Shown: in pieces, positions 42,313 to 51,135 of the stretch
Numbering within the stretch: the stretch's first letter is position 1
Layout: each line of letters starts with the position of its first letter
Assembly: GCF_018784445.1 (NCBI RefSeq)
Contig: NZ_WQOH01000052.1
Coordinates: 244,810-308,809 of the forward strand
DNA from: Gemmiger formicilis
GTDB lineage: Bacteria; Bacillota; Clostridia; Oscillospirales; Ruminococcaceae
DNA: 64,000 nucleotides
Direction: 5' to 3'
Notes under the pieces: generated by a model
What the model saw: the letters and a program-made list of their open reading frames with translations, nothing else
Databases searched by the model: none
What the model was told of the DNA's origin: nothing
Position numbers and translations under genes: made by a program

Positions 42313-42320
42313 CTATGCAA

Positions 42321-43037
42321 TTACAGCACCTTCGACAAGAATGCTTTCAAGCGCTCGTTTTCGGGGTTGGCGAAGAACTCCTTCGGGGGTTTGTCGACCT
42401 TGACGACGCCCTCATCGATAAAGATAATGCGGTTCGCCACCTCGCGGGCAAAGCCCATTTCGTGGGTGACGCAGACCATCGTCATGCCGCCGCGGGCAAG
42501 CTCCTTCATCAGTTCCAAAACCTCGCCGACCATCTCGGGGTCCAGTGCGGAGGTCGGCTCGTCAAACAGCAGCACGTCGGGGTTCATGGCCAGCGCACGC
42601 ACGATGGCGATGCGCTGTTTCTGGCCGCCGGACAGCATGTTGGGGTAGGTGTCCGCCTTGTCGGCCAGACCGATGCGCTCCAGCAGCTCCATGGCCTTGG
42701 CGTCGGCCTCGGGCTGCTTCATCAGGCCCAGACGCACCGGGGCCAGCGTGATGTTCTTCTTCACCGTCAGGTGGGGGAAAAGGTTGAAATGCTGGAACAC
42801 CATGCCCATCTTCTGGCGCACATGGTCAATGTCGTGATCGGTGACTTCCTTGCCGTTGAAGATGATGTGGCCGCCATCCGGCTCTTCCAGCCGGTTCAAA
42901 CAGCGCAGGAACGTGGATTTGCCGCAGCCGGAGGGGCCGACCAATACAACGCAGTCACCCTTGTTGATGGTCAAATCTACGCCTTTCAAGACTTGCAGGC
43001 CGCCGTAGTTCTTTTTCAGTCCTTTAACGTCGATCAC
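42321..43037 (-). CDS. glnQ: Polar amino-acid ABC importer, ATP-binding subunit
   Basis: A 238-residue GlnQ/HisP-type ATPase. Walker [14 protein letters not shown]-loop [12 protein letters not shown], signature [11 protein letters not shown] and Walker [16 protein letters not shown] are all intact. The start is taken as GTG 43037 with GAGGAGG upstream, which begins the protein at [10 protein letters not shown]; this overlaps the permease gene by 14 bases. It powers uptake through the downstream-named permease. Confidence 0.93.
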   Translation of the reverse strand: MIDVKGLKKNYGGLQVLKGVDLTINKGDCVVLVGPSGCGKSTFLRCLNRLEEPDGGHIIFNGKEVTDHDIDHVRQKMGMVFQHFNLFPHLTVKKNITLAPVRLGLMKQPEADAKAMELLERIGLADKADTYPNMLSGGQKQRIAIVRALAMNPDVLLFDEPTSALDPEMVGEVLELMKELARGGMTMVCVTHEMGFAREVANRIIFIDEGVVKVDKPPKEFFANPENERLKAFLSKVL

Positions 43038-43791
43038 TTTGCGCCAGCCTCCTCTCAAATTTTGCCAGCAATGCGCTGAACAGCATGACCAGCACCAGAT
43101 ACACAGCCGCAACGCCCAGCAGCGGGAACATAGCCTCGTAGGTGCGGTTCATGATGCCCTGGGCCGCGTACAACAGCTCTTTGCCGCCGATGACGGTAAT
43201 CAGGGAGGAGTCCTTCAGCAGCATGATGAACTCGTTGCCCAGGGACGGCAGGATGGAGCGGATGGCCTGGGGAATGATGATCTCAAACATCGTGGTCATG
43301 TAGTTAAGGCCCAGGCTGCGGCCGGCTTCCATCTGGCCGGGGTCAACGGCCATCAGGCCGCCGCGGATGATTTCGGAGACATACGCGCCGGAGTTGATAC
43401 CCAGCGCCAGCGCACCGACCATCGTAAAGTTGCGGCTGCTGGCGAAGATGACCATGCTCATGATGAGCAGCTGCACCATCATAGGCGTGCCGCGGATGAC
43501 CGTGACGTACACCTTGCACACAGCGTTCAGCACGCCAAGGATGGGGTTGCGGTGGTGGGGTTTCTGCTGGGCGTGGCCCACGCGGATCATAGCCACGATG
43601 GCCCCCAGCAACACGCCCAGCACCAGCGCAATGGCCGTGACCAGCAGGGTGGTGCCCACGCCCTTGATATACTGCTGCCAGCGGTCGGAGTAGAGAAATG
43701 CCTGGTAGAATTTTACGAAGAAGTCCTGCCCGAAGTTCAGCTTCTCGCCGCTTTTTGCCAGCTCAGAGAGCGCTTCAAACTGTGCTTCCAT
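43024..43791 (-). CDS. Polar amino-acid ABC importer, permease
   Basis: A 255-residue His/Glu/Gln/Arg/opine-family permease with five or six hydrophobic segments. The EAA loop is [23 protein letters not shown] long N-terminal region (to about residue 40) is amphipathic. ATG 43791 is used; GTG 43800 and TTG 43797 are alternatives nearer the AAAGG. The binding protein gene lies 280 bases upstream, separated by a family-A pair. Confidence 0.88.
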   Translation of the reverse strand: MEAQFEALSELAKSGEKLNFGQDFFVKFYQAFLYSDRWQQYIKGVGTTLLVTAIALVLGVLLGAIVAMIRVGHAQQKPHHRNPILGVLNAVCKVYVTVIRGTPMMVQLLIMSMVIFASSRNFTMVGALALGINSGAYVSEIIRGGLMAVDPGQMEAGRSLGLNYMTTMFEIIIPQAIRSILPSLGNEFIMLLKDSSLITVIGGKELLYAAQGIMNRTYEAMFPLLGVAAVYLVLVMLFSALLAKFERRLAQSDRR

Positions 43792-43832
43792 CCGCAACAC
43801 AACCTTTCTTTCTGTTTGAATTCAGCACACCT

Positions 43833-43918
43833 GTAGGGGCCGGGCATGCCCGGCCCGCAGCTTTCCGGCAAACTCTTGCCTGCGGGAAGGTTGCGGGCCG
43901 CATATATGCGACCCCTAC
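43833..43918. repeat. Family-A head-to-head pair, best-preserved copy
   Basis: GTAGGGGCCGGGCATGCCCG, GCCCGCAGCTTTCCGGC linker, then GCGGGCCGCATATATGCG closed by ACCCCTAC. It splits the amino-acid importer operon between permease and binding protein. Confidence 0.88.
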
Positions 43919-43965
43919 AGCGCGATATTTGTATTATACCATATTCCCGGGAAAAATCACACTAA

Positions 43966-43998
43966 ATAAAAGAAAAGCGCGCCGGGGCCCGGCGTGCC
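43966..43998 (-). terminator. Leftward terminator after the binding-protein gene
   Basis: Leftward reading gives GCACGCCGGGCCCCGGCGCG followed by CTTTTCTTTTATTT. It lies about 20 bases past the ancestral stop codon at 44020. Confidence 0.78.
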
Positions 43999-44070
43999 TT
44001 TCCGCTTGCTGCAAAGCGCTTATTCAGCGGTGATGTACTTATCCACGATGGCCTGCAGGGTGCCGTCAGC

Positions 44071-44868
44071 CTACAGCTCTTCCAAGGCGCTGTTGATGGC
44101 GTCCAGCAGAGCGGTGTTGCCCTTGGCAACGCCGATGGCATAGTCTTCCTGGGCGTAAGCGGTGTCCAGGATCTTCAGGCCGGGGTTAGCCTCCACGAAG
44201 GACTTAGCCGGGGCGTTGTCGATGACGACGGCATCGACCTGGCCGTTGTTCAGGGCCTGCACAGCGGTCAGACCGTCGTCGTAGGCGATGACGTTGTCCT
44301 CACCGAAGTCGTCGGTGCAGTAAATGTAACCGGTGGTGCCGCGCTGGGTGCCGATGGCCTTGCCTGTCAGATCGTCAGCAGAGGCAATGTCGGAATCCTC
44401 GGGCACGATGATGGACTGGATGCCCTCGGCGTAGGTGTCGGAGAAGTCCATGACCTTCTGGCGCTCGTCGGTGACGGTGACACCGGCCATGACGATGTCG
44501 CTCTTGCCGTTCTGGGCAGCCAGCAGGGCGGCGTCAAAGTCCATGTCGTCAACCTGCAGCTCCAGGCCGAGCTTCTCAGCAATAGCACCGGCGACCTCAA
44601 CATCGATGCCCTCAAAGTCACCGCTGTCGGTGGTCATCTCATACGGGGGGAAGGCGGCGTTGGTGGACATCGTCAGCTTGCCGGCGGTGACGGTGGTCAG
44701 TTCGGCAGCGTCGGCAGAAGCGGCCTCCTCGGTGGAAACGGCCTCGGAGGATGCAGCCTCAGAAGATGCAGCCTCGGAGGAGGCAGTATCGGTAGAAGCG
44801 GAACCGCCGCAGGCGGCCAGGCTCAGCATCATAGCGGAGCTGAGCATCAGAGCAGTGATTTTTTTCAT
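44071..44868 (-). CDS. Amino-acid ABC importer binding lipoprotein, cut short by an amber codon
   Basis: A 265-residue extracellular solute-binding protein (family 3). The signal peptide ends in the lipobox LAAC with Cys20; a Ser/Ala/Glu-rich linker (22-55) follows, then FPPYEMTTDSGDFEGIDVEV, the domain signature. Translation stops at TAG (44071-44073), but the same frame continues with ADGTLQAIVDKYITAE and a TAA at 44020, exactly the expected end of a GlnH-like protein. So one codon appears mutated (probably AAG to TAG), and the last helix is lost unless the amber is suppressed. Confidence 0.88.
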   Translation of the reverse strand: MKKITALMLSSAMMLSLAACGGSASTDTASSEAASSEAASSEAVSTEEAASADAAELTTVTAGKLTMSTNAAFPPYEMTTDSGDFEGIDVEVAGAIAEKLGLELQVDDMDFDAALLAAQNGKSDIVMAGVTVTDERQKVMDFSDTYAEGIQSIIVPEDSDIASADDLTGKAIGTQRGTTGYIYCTDDFGEDNVIAYDDGLTAVQALNNGQVDAVVIDNAPAKSFVEANPGLKILDTAYAQEDYAIGVAKGNTALLDAINSALEEL

Positions 44869-45054
44869 GATGATCTCCTCGATTCAATGTATCTCAAATG
44901 TTTGTACCTTCCCAAGCCCTCACTTGGTTGATGTATACAGTATAACTGCATAAATATGTAAAGTCAATGTATATTTAATAACTTCGGCGTTTTACATGGG
45001 CAGAGCAGGGGAGTGGAAAGTTTTTTGTGCAAACTGGCGGGAGCGGAATATAAA
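44869..45054. other. AT-rich upstream region of the binding-protein gene
   Basis: Contains the leftward ribosome site GAGGAG and an AT-rich stretch that should hold the leftward promoter (the 44936-44975 segment with several TATA-like runs). I could not pick one promoter with certainty, and there is no gene. Confidence 0.4.
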
Positions 45055-45195
45055 GCCTCTCTTGTCAAAGGGAGGTGCCGAGCACAGCGAGGCGGAGGGA
45101 TTCCAGCCACCCGCGGTATGACGAGCGGTTATGGCAAAGCCCGTCGGAATCCCTCCGGCCGCCTGCGGCGTCCACCTCCCTTTTACAAGGGAGGC
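45055..45195. repeat. Family-C MITE-like element, copy C2 (inverted relative to C1)
   Basis: GCCTCTCTTGTCAAAGGGAG and CTCCCTTTTACAAGGGAGGC ends; inside GGCGGAGGGATTCC and GGAATCCCTCCGGCC. The internal blocks GGCCGCC and GCGTCCACC correspond to the reverse complement of the C1 left side. Confidence 0.8.
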
Positions 45196-45217
45196 TTTTC
45201 CTCCCAAAAATTCCCCC

Positions 45218-45246
45218 TTGACTTCCCACTTTGCTTGTGCTATAAA
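45218..45246 (+). promoter_or_regulatory. Promoter of thrS
   Basis: TTGACT and TATAAA with a 17-base spacer. Confidence 0.78.
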
Positions 45247-45252
45247 TAGAGT

Positions 45253-45525
45253 AACTTCATCCTGTACAAAGCCATGAGGCAGACAACCGGGGTGCAGGGT
45301 CCTGTATCAGAGACGACCGCCGCAGCAAACGTTGCGTGGTGCAAGCGGTCTTGCAGCGGCCCGCAGCCTTACCACTGCCGAGCGCGGGGGCGAACCCCCG
45401 CCGGGTACGGCCCGTTACAGCCGACACGAGCGGCGCTTACCTTATATATAAGCGCAATTTGGGTGGAACCGTGGAGCTTACCGCTTCATCCCTTTTTGAA
45501 TGTGAGGGATGGAGCGTTTTTTATT
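45253..45525 (+). promoter_or_regulatory. T-box riboswitch of thrS
   Basis: A 270-base leader lies between the promoter and thrS. It contains the conserved T-box sequence AATTTGGGTGGAACCGTGG (45457-45475), which binds the uncharged tRNA acceptor end, and then the terminator stem CGCTTCATCCCT / AGGGATGGAGCG with a T-run (45482-45522). Low threonine charging should favour the antiterminator. The specifier codon could not be placed with confidence; ACC triplets occur in the expected region. Confidence 0.88.
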
Positions 45526-45552
45526 GCACAAATGCAAAAGGAGCGTACAATC

Positions 45553-47343
45553 ATGAAGATCATCTACAAAGACGGCACCGTTGCCGAGTGCCCGCAGGAA
45601 GAAGAACTGCACGTTCTGCGCCACACGGCTGCCCACATCATGGCCCAGGCCATCAAGCGCCTCTACCCGCAGGCGGATTTTGCCTTCGGCCCTGCCACCG
45701 AGAACGGCTTCTACTATGACGTCGACCTTGGCGACACCAAGCTGACCGACGAGGACCTGGCCGCCATCGAAAAAGAAATGAAGAAGATCTGCAAAGAGAA
45801 TCTTCCCATCAAGCCGTTCATCCTGCCCCGCGACGAGGCTGTCAAGCTGATGGAGGAGCGCCAGGAGCACTACAAGATCGAGCATATGGCCGATCTGGCC
45901 GACGAGACCGAGTTCAGCTTCTACCAGCAGGGCGAGTACGTTGATATGTGCATCGGACCCCACCTGACCTACACCAAGGCGCTGAAGGCGTTTAAAATCA
46001 CCCAGCAGTCCGGCGCGTACTGGAAGAACGACAAAGAGAACAAGATGCTGACCCGCATCAACGGCGTGGCCTTCCGCAATCAGGAGGAGCTGGATGCCTG
46101 GGAGAAGCAGCAGCAGGAGGCCCGTGAGCGCGACCACCGCAAGATCGGCAAGGAAATGCGCCTGTTCATGACCGACGACCTCGTCGGCCGCGGCCTGCCG
46201 ATGTTCCTGCCCAACGGTTACACCGTCTGGCAGCAGTTGGAAGATTATATCAAGGGCAAGGAGCGCGAGCGCGGCTACCTGCACGTCATGACCCCCTGCA
46301 TCGGCACGGTGAACCTGTACAAGACCTCCGGTCACTGGGATCACTACCGCGAGAATATGTTCCCCGCCATGGAGATGGAGGGCGAGAGCTACGTGCTGCG
46401 CCCCATGAACTGCCCCCATCACATGATGATTTACGCCAACCAGCCCCACAGCTACCGCCAGCTGCCTATCCGCATCGGCGAGATTGCCCACGACTTCCGC
46501 TATGAGTCCTCCGGCACGCTGAAGGGCATCGAGCGCGGCCGCCACTTCTGCCAGAACGACGCCCACCTGTTCTGCACGCCCGAGCAGATCAAGAGCGAAG
46601 TTGCCAACGTCTGCGCCCTGATTTTCGACGTCTACAAGGACTTCAACATCACGGATTATCGCTGTGTTCTGTCCCTGCGCGACCCCGCTGACAAGAAGAA
46701 ATACCATGACGACGACGCTATGTGGAACCATGCCGAGAACGCCCTGCGCGAGGTCCTGACCGAGCTGGGCATCCACTTCACCGAGGAGATCGGCGAGGCC
46801 GCGTTCTACGGCCCGAAGCTGGACGTCAACGTCAAGCCCGCCGTCGGTGCCGAGTACACGCTGTCCACCTGCCAGCTGGACTTCTGCCTGCCCGCCAAGT
46901 TCCACCTGACCTATGTGGACAAGGACGGCAGCGAAAAGACCCCCGTCGTACTGCACCGCGCCATCCTCGGCTCTCTTGACCGTTTCATGGCCTACCTGAT
47001 CGAGGAGACCAAGGGCCGTTTCCCGACCTGGCTGGCCCCGACGCAGGTCAAGGTGCTGCCGGTCAGCGAAAAGACGCTGGACTACGCCAAGGACGTGGCC
47101 GCCAAGCTGCAGGCCGCCGGTGTCCGCGTTGTGCTGGATGAGTCCAACGAGAAGATTGGCTACAAGATCCGCCAGGCCCAGCAGGTTGACCGCGTACCGT
47201 ATATGCTGGTTCTGGGCGCGAAGGAAGTCGAGGCCAACAACATCAGCGTCCGCGACCGCAAGGGCGAGACCACGACGATGGAGCTGGATGCCTTCATCGC
47301 CAAGGTTGTTGATGAAATCAAGAACCGCGTGAATAACGGCTAA
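45553..47343 (+). CDS. thrS: Threonyl-tRNA synthetase without an N-terminal TGS domain
   Basis: A 596-residue class II synthetase. The editing domain starts almost at once: HTAAH (24-28) and DMCIGPH give the His/Cys set of the N2 domain. Motif 2 is DFRYESSGTLKGIERGRHF, the zinc ligand Cys is in MNCPHH, and motif 3 is HRAILGSLDRFMAYL; an anticodon-binding domain ends the protein. Compared with the E. coli enzyme it lacks about 50 N-terminal residues, the TGS (N1) domain. AAAAGGAG precedes ATG 45553; an upstream open frame crosses the T-box and is not coding. Confidence 0.95.
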   Translation: MKIIYKDGTVAECPQEEELHVLRHTAAHIMAQAIKRLYPQADFAFGPATENGFYYDVDLGDTKLTDEDLAAIEKEMKKICKENLPIKPFILPRDEAVKLMEERQEHYKIEHMADLADETEFSFYQQGEYVDMCIGPHLTYTKALKAFKITQQSGAYWKNDKENKMLTRINGVAFRNQEELDAWEKQQQEARERDHRKIGKEMRLFMTDDLVGRGLPMFLPNGYTVWQQLEDYIKGKERERGYLHVMTPCIGTVNLYKTSGHWDHYRENMFPAMEMEGESYVLRPMNCPHHMMIYANQPHSYRQLPIRIGEIAHDFRYESSGTLKGIERGRHFCQNDAHLFCTPEQIKSEVANVCALIFDVYKDFNITDYRCVLSLRDPADKKKYHDDDAMWNHAENALREVLTELGIHFTEEIGEAAFYGPKLDVNVKPAVGAEYTLSTCQLDFCLPAKFHLTYVDKDGSEKTPVVLHRAILGSLDRFMAYLIEETKGRFPTWLAPTQVKVLPVSEKTLDYAKDVAAKLQAAGVRVVLDESNEKIGYKIRQAQQVDRVPYMLVLGAKEVEANNISVRDRKGETTTMELDAFIAKVVDEIKNRVNNG

Positions 47344-47355
47344 TATCGGTTTATA

Positions 47356-47395
47356 AAAATACCGCTGTCAGGAAATTGACAGCGGTATTTTTTAT
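47356..47395 (+). terminator. Intrinsic terminator after thrS
   Basis: AAATACCGCTGTCA / TGACAGCGGTATTT followed by TTTATTG, a strong stem. Confidence 0.9.
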
Positions 47396-47460
47396 TGGTA
47401 ACAGCGGCAATGTGCCAAAGCCCCCTCCGGCCGCGAAACCGGCCTGAGGGGCTTTTCCCG

Positions 47461-48366
47461 CTACACCGCTCCCGCTCTCCTTGCCTTTCTCCTGTACTCC
47501 GTCGGTCCGCAGCCGTAGACCTGCCGAAACGCGCGGGCAAAATAGCTGGCATCCTGGAAACCGCACTGCGCCGCGATTTCCGACACCTGTAACCCCGTGC
47601 CGCACAAAAGCTCAGCGGCACGCTGGGTGCGCTGGTCCCTCAGGTATTGGTTCGGCGTTGTGCCGATCATGTCATGGAAGCACCGCAGGCACTCGCTGGG
47701 GCTGATGGCCGCGCTGGCCGCGATCTGCTCCACCGACACGTCCTCGGCGTAATGCTCCTGGATGAATTGCAGCATCGTCTTGATGCGGTCGGCGCTGCGC
47801 AGGGCTTTTTTCGGCAGCGCCTGCACTGCCGGGGCGTGGCTCACCAGCTGGAACAGCATTTCCGACAGCGCCGCGCGGGCCTTGAACTCGTACCCGGGCT
47901 GCTCGTTGACCACCGCGCGGAACGCCCGCTCCATCTGGTTTATCGCCTCACGCTGCCATTCCACACCGGGACGCAGCACGGCGCAGGGGCGGCTGGGGTC
48001 GGTCAGCAGCGGCTGCAAATATTTCTGCCAAAAAACGCTGTCCGGGCTGCCGCCCACCAGCCGCGGGTGGAACACCATGCTGTGCAGGCGGCATGGCCCA
48101 GCGTTCAGCGGCCAGTCGCCGTGCAGCACGCCTGCGTTGATAAACAGCCCCTCGCCCTTTTCCAGGCGGTATTTTTCCCCGGCAGCAGTGGCCAGGATCG
48201 TGCCCTCGCTGACCACCAGCACTTCCAGTTCCTCATGCCAATGCCAAGGGACCGGCTCGGTCTGCAAATCGTCATGGTAGCAGGCGATGGGGAACGCTGC
48301 CGTGCCATGTTTCAGCAGTTCCCGGGCAAAATCGTCTATGACCGTTCTGCATACAGACAGTGCCAT
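47461..48366 (-). CDS. AraC-family transcriptional regulator
   Basis: A 301-residue regulator with an N-terminal cupin sensor (PVPWHWHEELEVLVVSEGT, then the small beta barrel) and a C-terminal double helix-turn-helix (VSVEQIAASAAISPSECLRC and LQVSEIAAQCGFQDASYFAR), ending FRQVYGCGPTEYRR. ATG 48366 is used; an upstream extension is possible but lacks the cupin match. It is divergent from the MFS transporter gene and probably controls it. The ligand is unknown, likely a sugar or aromatic compound. Confidence 0.9.
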   Translation of the reverse strand: MALSVCRTVIDDFARELLKHGTAAFPIACYHDDLQTEPVPWHWHEELEVLVVSEGTILATAAGEKYRLEKGEGLFINAGVLHGDWPLNAGPCRLHSMVFHPRLVGGSPDSVFWQKYLQPLLTDPSRPCAVLRPGVEWQREAINQMERAFRAVVNEQPGYEFKARAALSEMLFQLVSHAPAVQALPKKALRSADRIKTMLQFIQEHYAEDVSVEQIAASAAISPSECLRCFHDMIGTTPNQYLRDQRTQRAAELLCGTGLQVSEIAAQCGFQDASYFARAFRQVYGCGPTEYRRKARRAGAV

Positions 48367-48490
48367 CTTCTGTTCATCTCCATTTTTGGCGAAATTATAC
48401 CGGAATTCCACGGGAATAGTGCCTTTATTTCCCACCGTTTGATGATATAATCATAGTATCGCAATCACAAAAAGTCAAGAGGTATTTACT

Positions 48491-49663
48491 ATGGTTTCTC
48501 TGCTTCTGCCCATCATCTATCTGGCCTTCATTAGCCTGGGCCTGCCGGACGCGCTGCTGGGTGCGGCGTGGCCCACCATGTACCCGCAGCTGGGCGCGGG
48601 CGTCGCCTGGGCGGGCGGCGTATCGATGATCATTTCTGCCGGGACCATCGTGTCCAGCCTTGCCAGCGAGCGGCTCAACACCCGCCTCGGCACTGGGCGG
48701 GTCACGGCGCTGAGCGTGGCCACCACCGCCGTGGCACTGTTCGGCTTTTCCATCTGCACACAGTTCTGGCAGCTGTGTTTGTGGGCCATTCCTTACGGCC
48801 TCGGCGCCGGCAGCGTAGACGCTGCACTGAACAACTATGTGGCCTTGCACTACGAGAGCCGCCACATGAGCTGGCTGCACTGTATGTGGGGCATCGGCGC
48901 GGCGGGCGGCCCGGTCATCATGGGCTGGGCATTGGCGGGCAGCACCTGGCAGAACGGCTACCGCATCATCTCGATTCTGCAAATCGTCTTGACGGCTGTG
49001 CTGATATTCAGCCTGCCGCTGTGGCAGACCCCCGCCGATACCGGGGCAGGGGAGGATTTTACCCTCGAGCATCGCACCCTGCCGCAGCTGATGAAAGTGC
49101 CCGGCGTGCCGGAAGTGATGTGCTGCTTTGCGCTATACAACGGTTTGGAGGCCGTGGCCGGTATGTGGGCTGCCAGCTACTGCACACTGGTGCGCGGGCT
49201 GGACGCGACGACCGCCGCCAGTTGGGCGAGCCTGTTTTACTTGGGCATCACGGTCGGGCGGTTTTTCAGCGGCTTTTTGACGATGAAATTCAACGACCAG
49301 CAGATGATCCGTCTGGGGCAGACACTCATCGCCGTGGGTATTGCGCTGCTGCTTCTGCCGGGCAGCGCTGTATTGCCGGTGGGCCTTGTGGTCATCGGAC
49401 TGGGCTGCGCGCCCATCTACCCCTGCATCATCCACGAGACGCCCGCCAACTTCGGCAAAAACCTGAGCATGGCGATGACCGGCATCCAGATGGCCGCCGC
49501 CTACGTTGGCGTGACGATGCTGTCGCCGTTTTTCGGCGTGTTAGCGCAGAATATCACGATGCAGCTCTACCCGTGGGCACTGCTCGCCATGCTGGTACTG
49601 ATGTTTATCCTGTCGGAGCAGCTGCATAAAAAGACGGCCGCGAGGCGGGCAAAGAACTCCTAA
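48491..49663 (+). CDS. MFS transporter
   Basis: A 390-residue membrane protein with about twelve hydrophobic segments, the major facilitator fold. The opening segment ISLGLPDALLGAAWPTMYP and SERLNTRLGTGRVTAL (a loop-2 motif) fit FucP/YfkF-like importers or drug exporters; direction and substrate are not clear. AAGAGG precedes the ATG. It is transcribed away from the AraC gene, whose product may respond to its substrate. Confidence 0.88.
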   Translation: MVSLLLPIIYLAFISLGLPDALLGAAWPTMYPQLGAGVAWAGGVSMIISAGTIVSSLASERLNTRLGTGRVTALSVATTAVALFGFSICTQFWQLCLWAIPYGLGAGSVDAALNNYVALHYESRHMSWLHCMWGIGAAGGPVIMGWALAGSTWQNGYRIISILQIVLTAVLIFSLPLWQTPADTGAGEDFTLEHRTLPQLMKVPGVPEVMCCFALYNGLEAVAGMWAASYCTLVRGLDATTAASWASLFYLGITVGRFFSGFLTMKFNDQQMIRLGQTLIAVGIALLLLPGSAVLPVGLVVIGLGCAPIYPCIIHETPANFGKNLSMAMTGIQMAAAYVGVTMLSPFFGVLAQNITMQLYPWALLAMLVLMFILSEQLHKKTAARRAKNS

Positions 49664-49858
49664 GCCTTCCTCCGAGGGGCTGCGCCCGCAGGCGCGTGTC
49701 GGAGCGCAACCGCCGTAGGCGGCTCTTAGCGCGTAGACTGAAGGTGGCCCCGCAGGGCCGGATGGGGGCGCGTGTGCGGCAGATATAAATAGGCGATATT
49801 TGCCGCGTTGCCCCTCATCAGTCCGCTTCGCGAACAGCTTTCCCCAAGGGGGGAAGCC
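49663..49858. repeat. Family-B MITE-like element, long copy B4
   Basis: GCCTTCCTCCGAGGGG and GGATGGGGGC ... CCCCTCATCAGTC and TTTCCCCAAGGGGGGAAGCC. It carries an extra internal block (49673-49749) that is found identically in inverse orientation in copy B7. Confidence 0.82.
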
Positions 49859-49935
49859 TTTTTTCATTTATTTTCCCCACCCCCTGTTATTTTCCTGTCG
49901 CTTCCTGTATAATGGTGGAAAGAGGAGGCGATACC

Positions 49936-51051
49936 ATGCAAAAATGCAGCCTGTGCGGTGGGCGGGTCGTCAATGGCCGATGTGAGGAATGCGGCATGCC
50001 CATCCCGCCCGAACATACCTACACCCTGCGGGGCGAAAGCGCCCACTACCACCGCGTCAACGGCGAGGATGTGCTGCACCGCGTGCGGCCCACCGGCAGC
50101 CGCCCCAAGGTGGACGGCTACGACGAGGAAGAGCGCACCGCCCATGTACATGAGAGCGGCACAGACCGCCACAATGCACCGCGCCCCGCGGTGCGCACGG
50201 CCCGGGTGGAGCACCACATCGAGGCACCCTCCAGACGCAGACGCAGTGCCAATGTTGCGTGGCTTATCATCGTTGTGGCGCTGTTTTTGATTTTGCCCAT
50301 GCTGCAGGTCCTGCTGCAGCGTGAAATCTTTTCCTCGGTTTCCGAGCCCGTTCCCGAATTCTCCGAAGAACAGGCCATAGAGGCCGACAGCAACGCCTAT
50401 GACGACCTGCGCGGCACTGTGCCCGCCGCGGGTGCGGACTGGGATGGTAGCCTGACTGCGGGCCTGTACACCGTAGGGCAGGATCTGCCCGAGGGCACCT
50501 ACACCATCCAGTGTGCCGAGAGCAATACATCCATTGACCTGCACATCGTCAGCGATGAGCACGGTGTTGAAATCTACGAGGATCTGTCCTCCAACGGCTA
50601 TGACGCCAGCGACAGTGAGCGGGACGATGTGTCTCTGCCGACAGGCACCGTGCTGTTTCTGAGCGGCAATGGCACGCTGTACTTCCACAGCAGCAACGCC
50701 CAGGTCGATGCGCTGCCCACCGAGACCGCACCCAATCCGCTGGTCAGCGATGCGGCGTATACCCTCAGCGACAGCGATGACAGCCTGTATCTGCTTGTGG
50801 GCGAGGACATCGAACCCGGCGTCTACGATGTGACCTGCACAGCGGGCACCGGATATTTTTCCTTTGTCCTGCCGATGGAGAATACCCGCACGATGTACTG
50901 CAGCGCATGGCTCTACGGCGACCCCGACTATGTCGATACGCTCCGCCACATCGCCCTGACTGAGGACACCGAGGTCACGCTCTCCAACTACAGCGATATG
51001 GATTTTACCGTGACGCTGACCCCCAGTGAAACGGTGTATGTGCATGAATAA
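49936..51051 (+). CDS. Zinc-ribbon membrane protein with duplicated extracellular domain
   Basis: A 371-residue protein of unknown role. An N-terminal zinc ribbon (Cys4, Cys7, Cys16, Cys19) and a charged linker face the cytosol, one membrane helix lies near 109-127 (NVAWLIIVVALFLILPML), and the rest is extracytoplasmic and acidic. Two repeats are visible: SLTAGLYTVGQDLPEGTYTI near 174 and LLVGEDIEPGVYDVTCTAG near 290. Start ATG 49936 has AGGAGG 9 bases upstream. Such ribbon-TM-sensor layouts suggest a surface receptor or stress sensor, but function is not known. Confidence 0.8.
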   Translation: MQKCSLCGGRVVNGRCEECGMPIPPEHTYTLRGESAHYHRVNGEDVLHRVRPTGSRPKVDGYDEEERTAHVHESGTDRHNAPRPAVRTARVEHHIEAPSRRRRSANVAWLIIVVALFLILPMLQVLLQREIFSSVSEPVPEFSEEQAIEADSNAYDDLRGTVPAAGADWDGSLTAGLYTVGQDLPEGTYTIQCAESNTSIDLHIVSDEHGVEIYEDLSSNGYDASDSERDDVSLPTGTVLFLSGNGTLYFHSSNAQVDALPTETAPNPLVSDAAYTLSDSDDSLYLLVGEDIEPGVYDVTCTAGTGYFSFVLPMENTRTMYCSAWLYGDPDYVDTLRHIALTEDTEVTLSNYSDMDFTVTLTPSETVYVHE

Positions 51052-51092
51052 AAAAACGGCCACTCAAAAATGAGTGGCCGAATTTATTTTTA
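51051..51092 (+). terminator. Intrinsic terminator
   Basis: CGGCCACTCA / TGAGTGGCCG with AAAA loop, T-rich on the right and A-rich on the left, so possibly bidirectional with rsuA. Confidence 0.85.
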
Positions 51093-51099
51093 TAGAGTT

Positions 51100-51122
51100 G
51101 TAGGGGTCGGGCATGCCCCTAC
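51100..51122. repeat. Minimal family-A palindrome
   Basis: GTAGGGGTCGGGCATGCCCC then TAC: the tag pair wrapped directly around GGGCATGCCC. Confidence 0.75.
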
Positions 51123-51135
51123 CGTGTGGTGGAAA

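Noticed and set aside
45274..45552. N-terminal extension of thrS into the leader (possible TGS domain)
   Set aside because: The sequence is the T-box with its terminator; the translated extension has no TGS pattern and a good ribosome site fixes ATG 45553.
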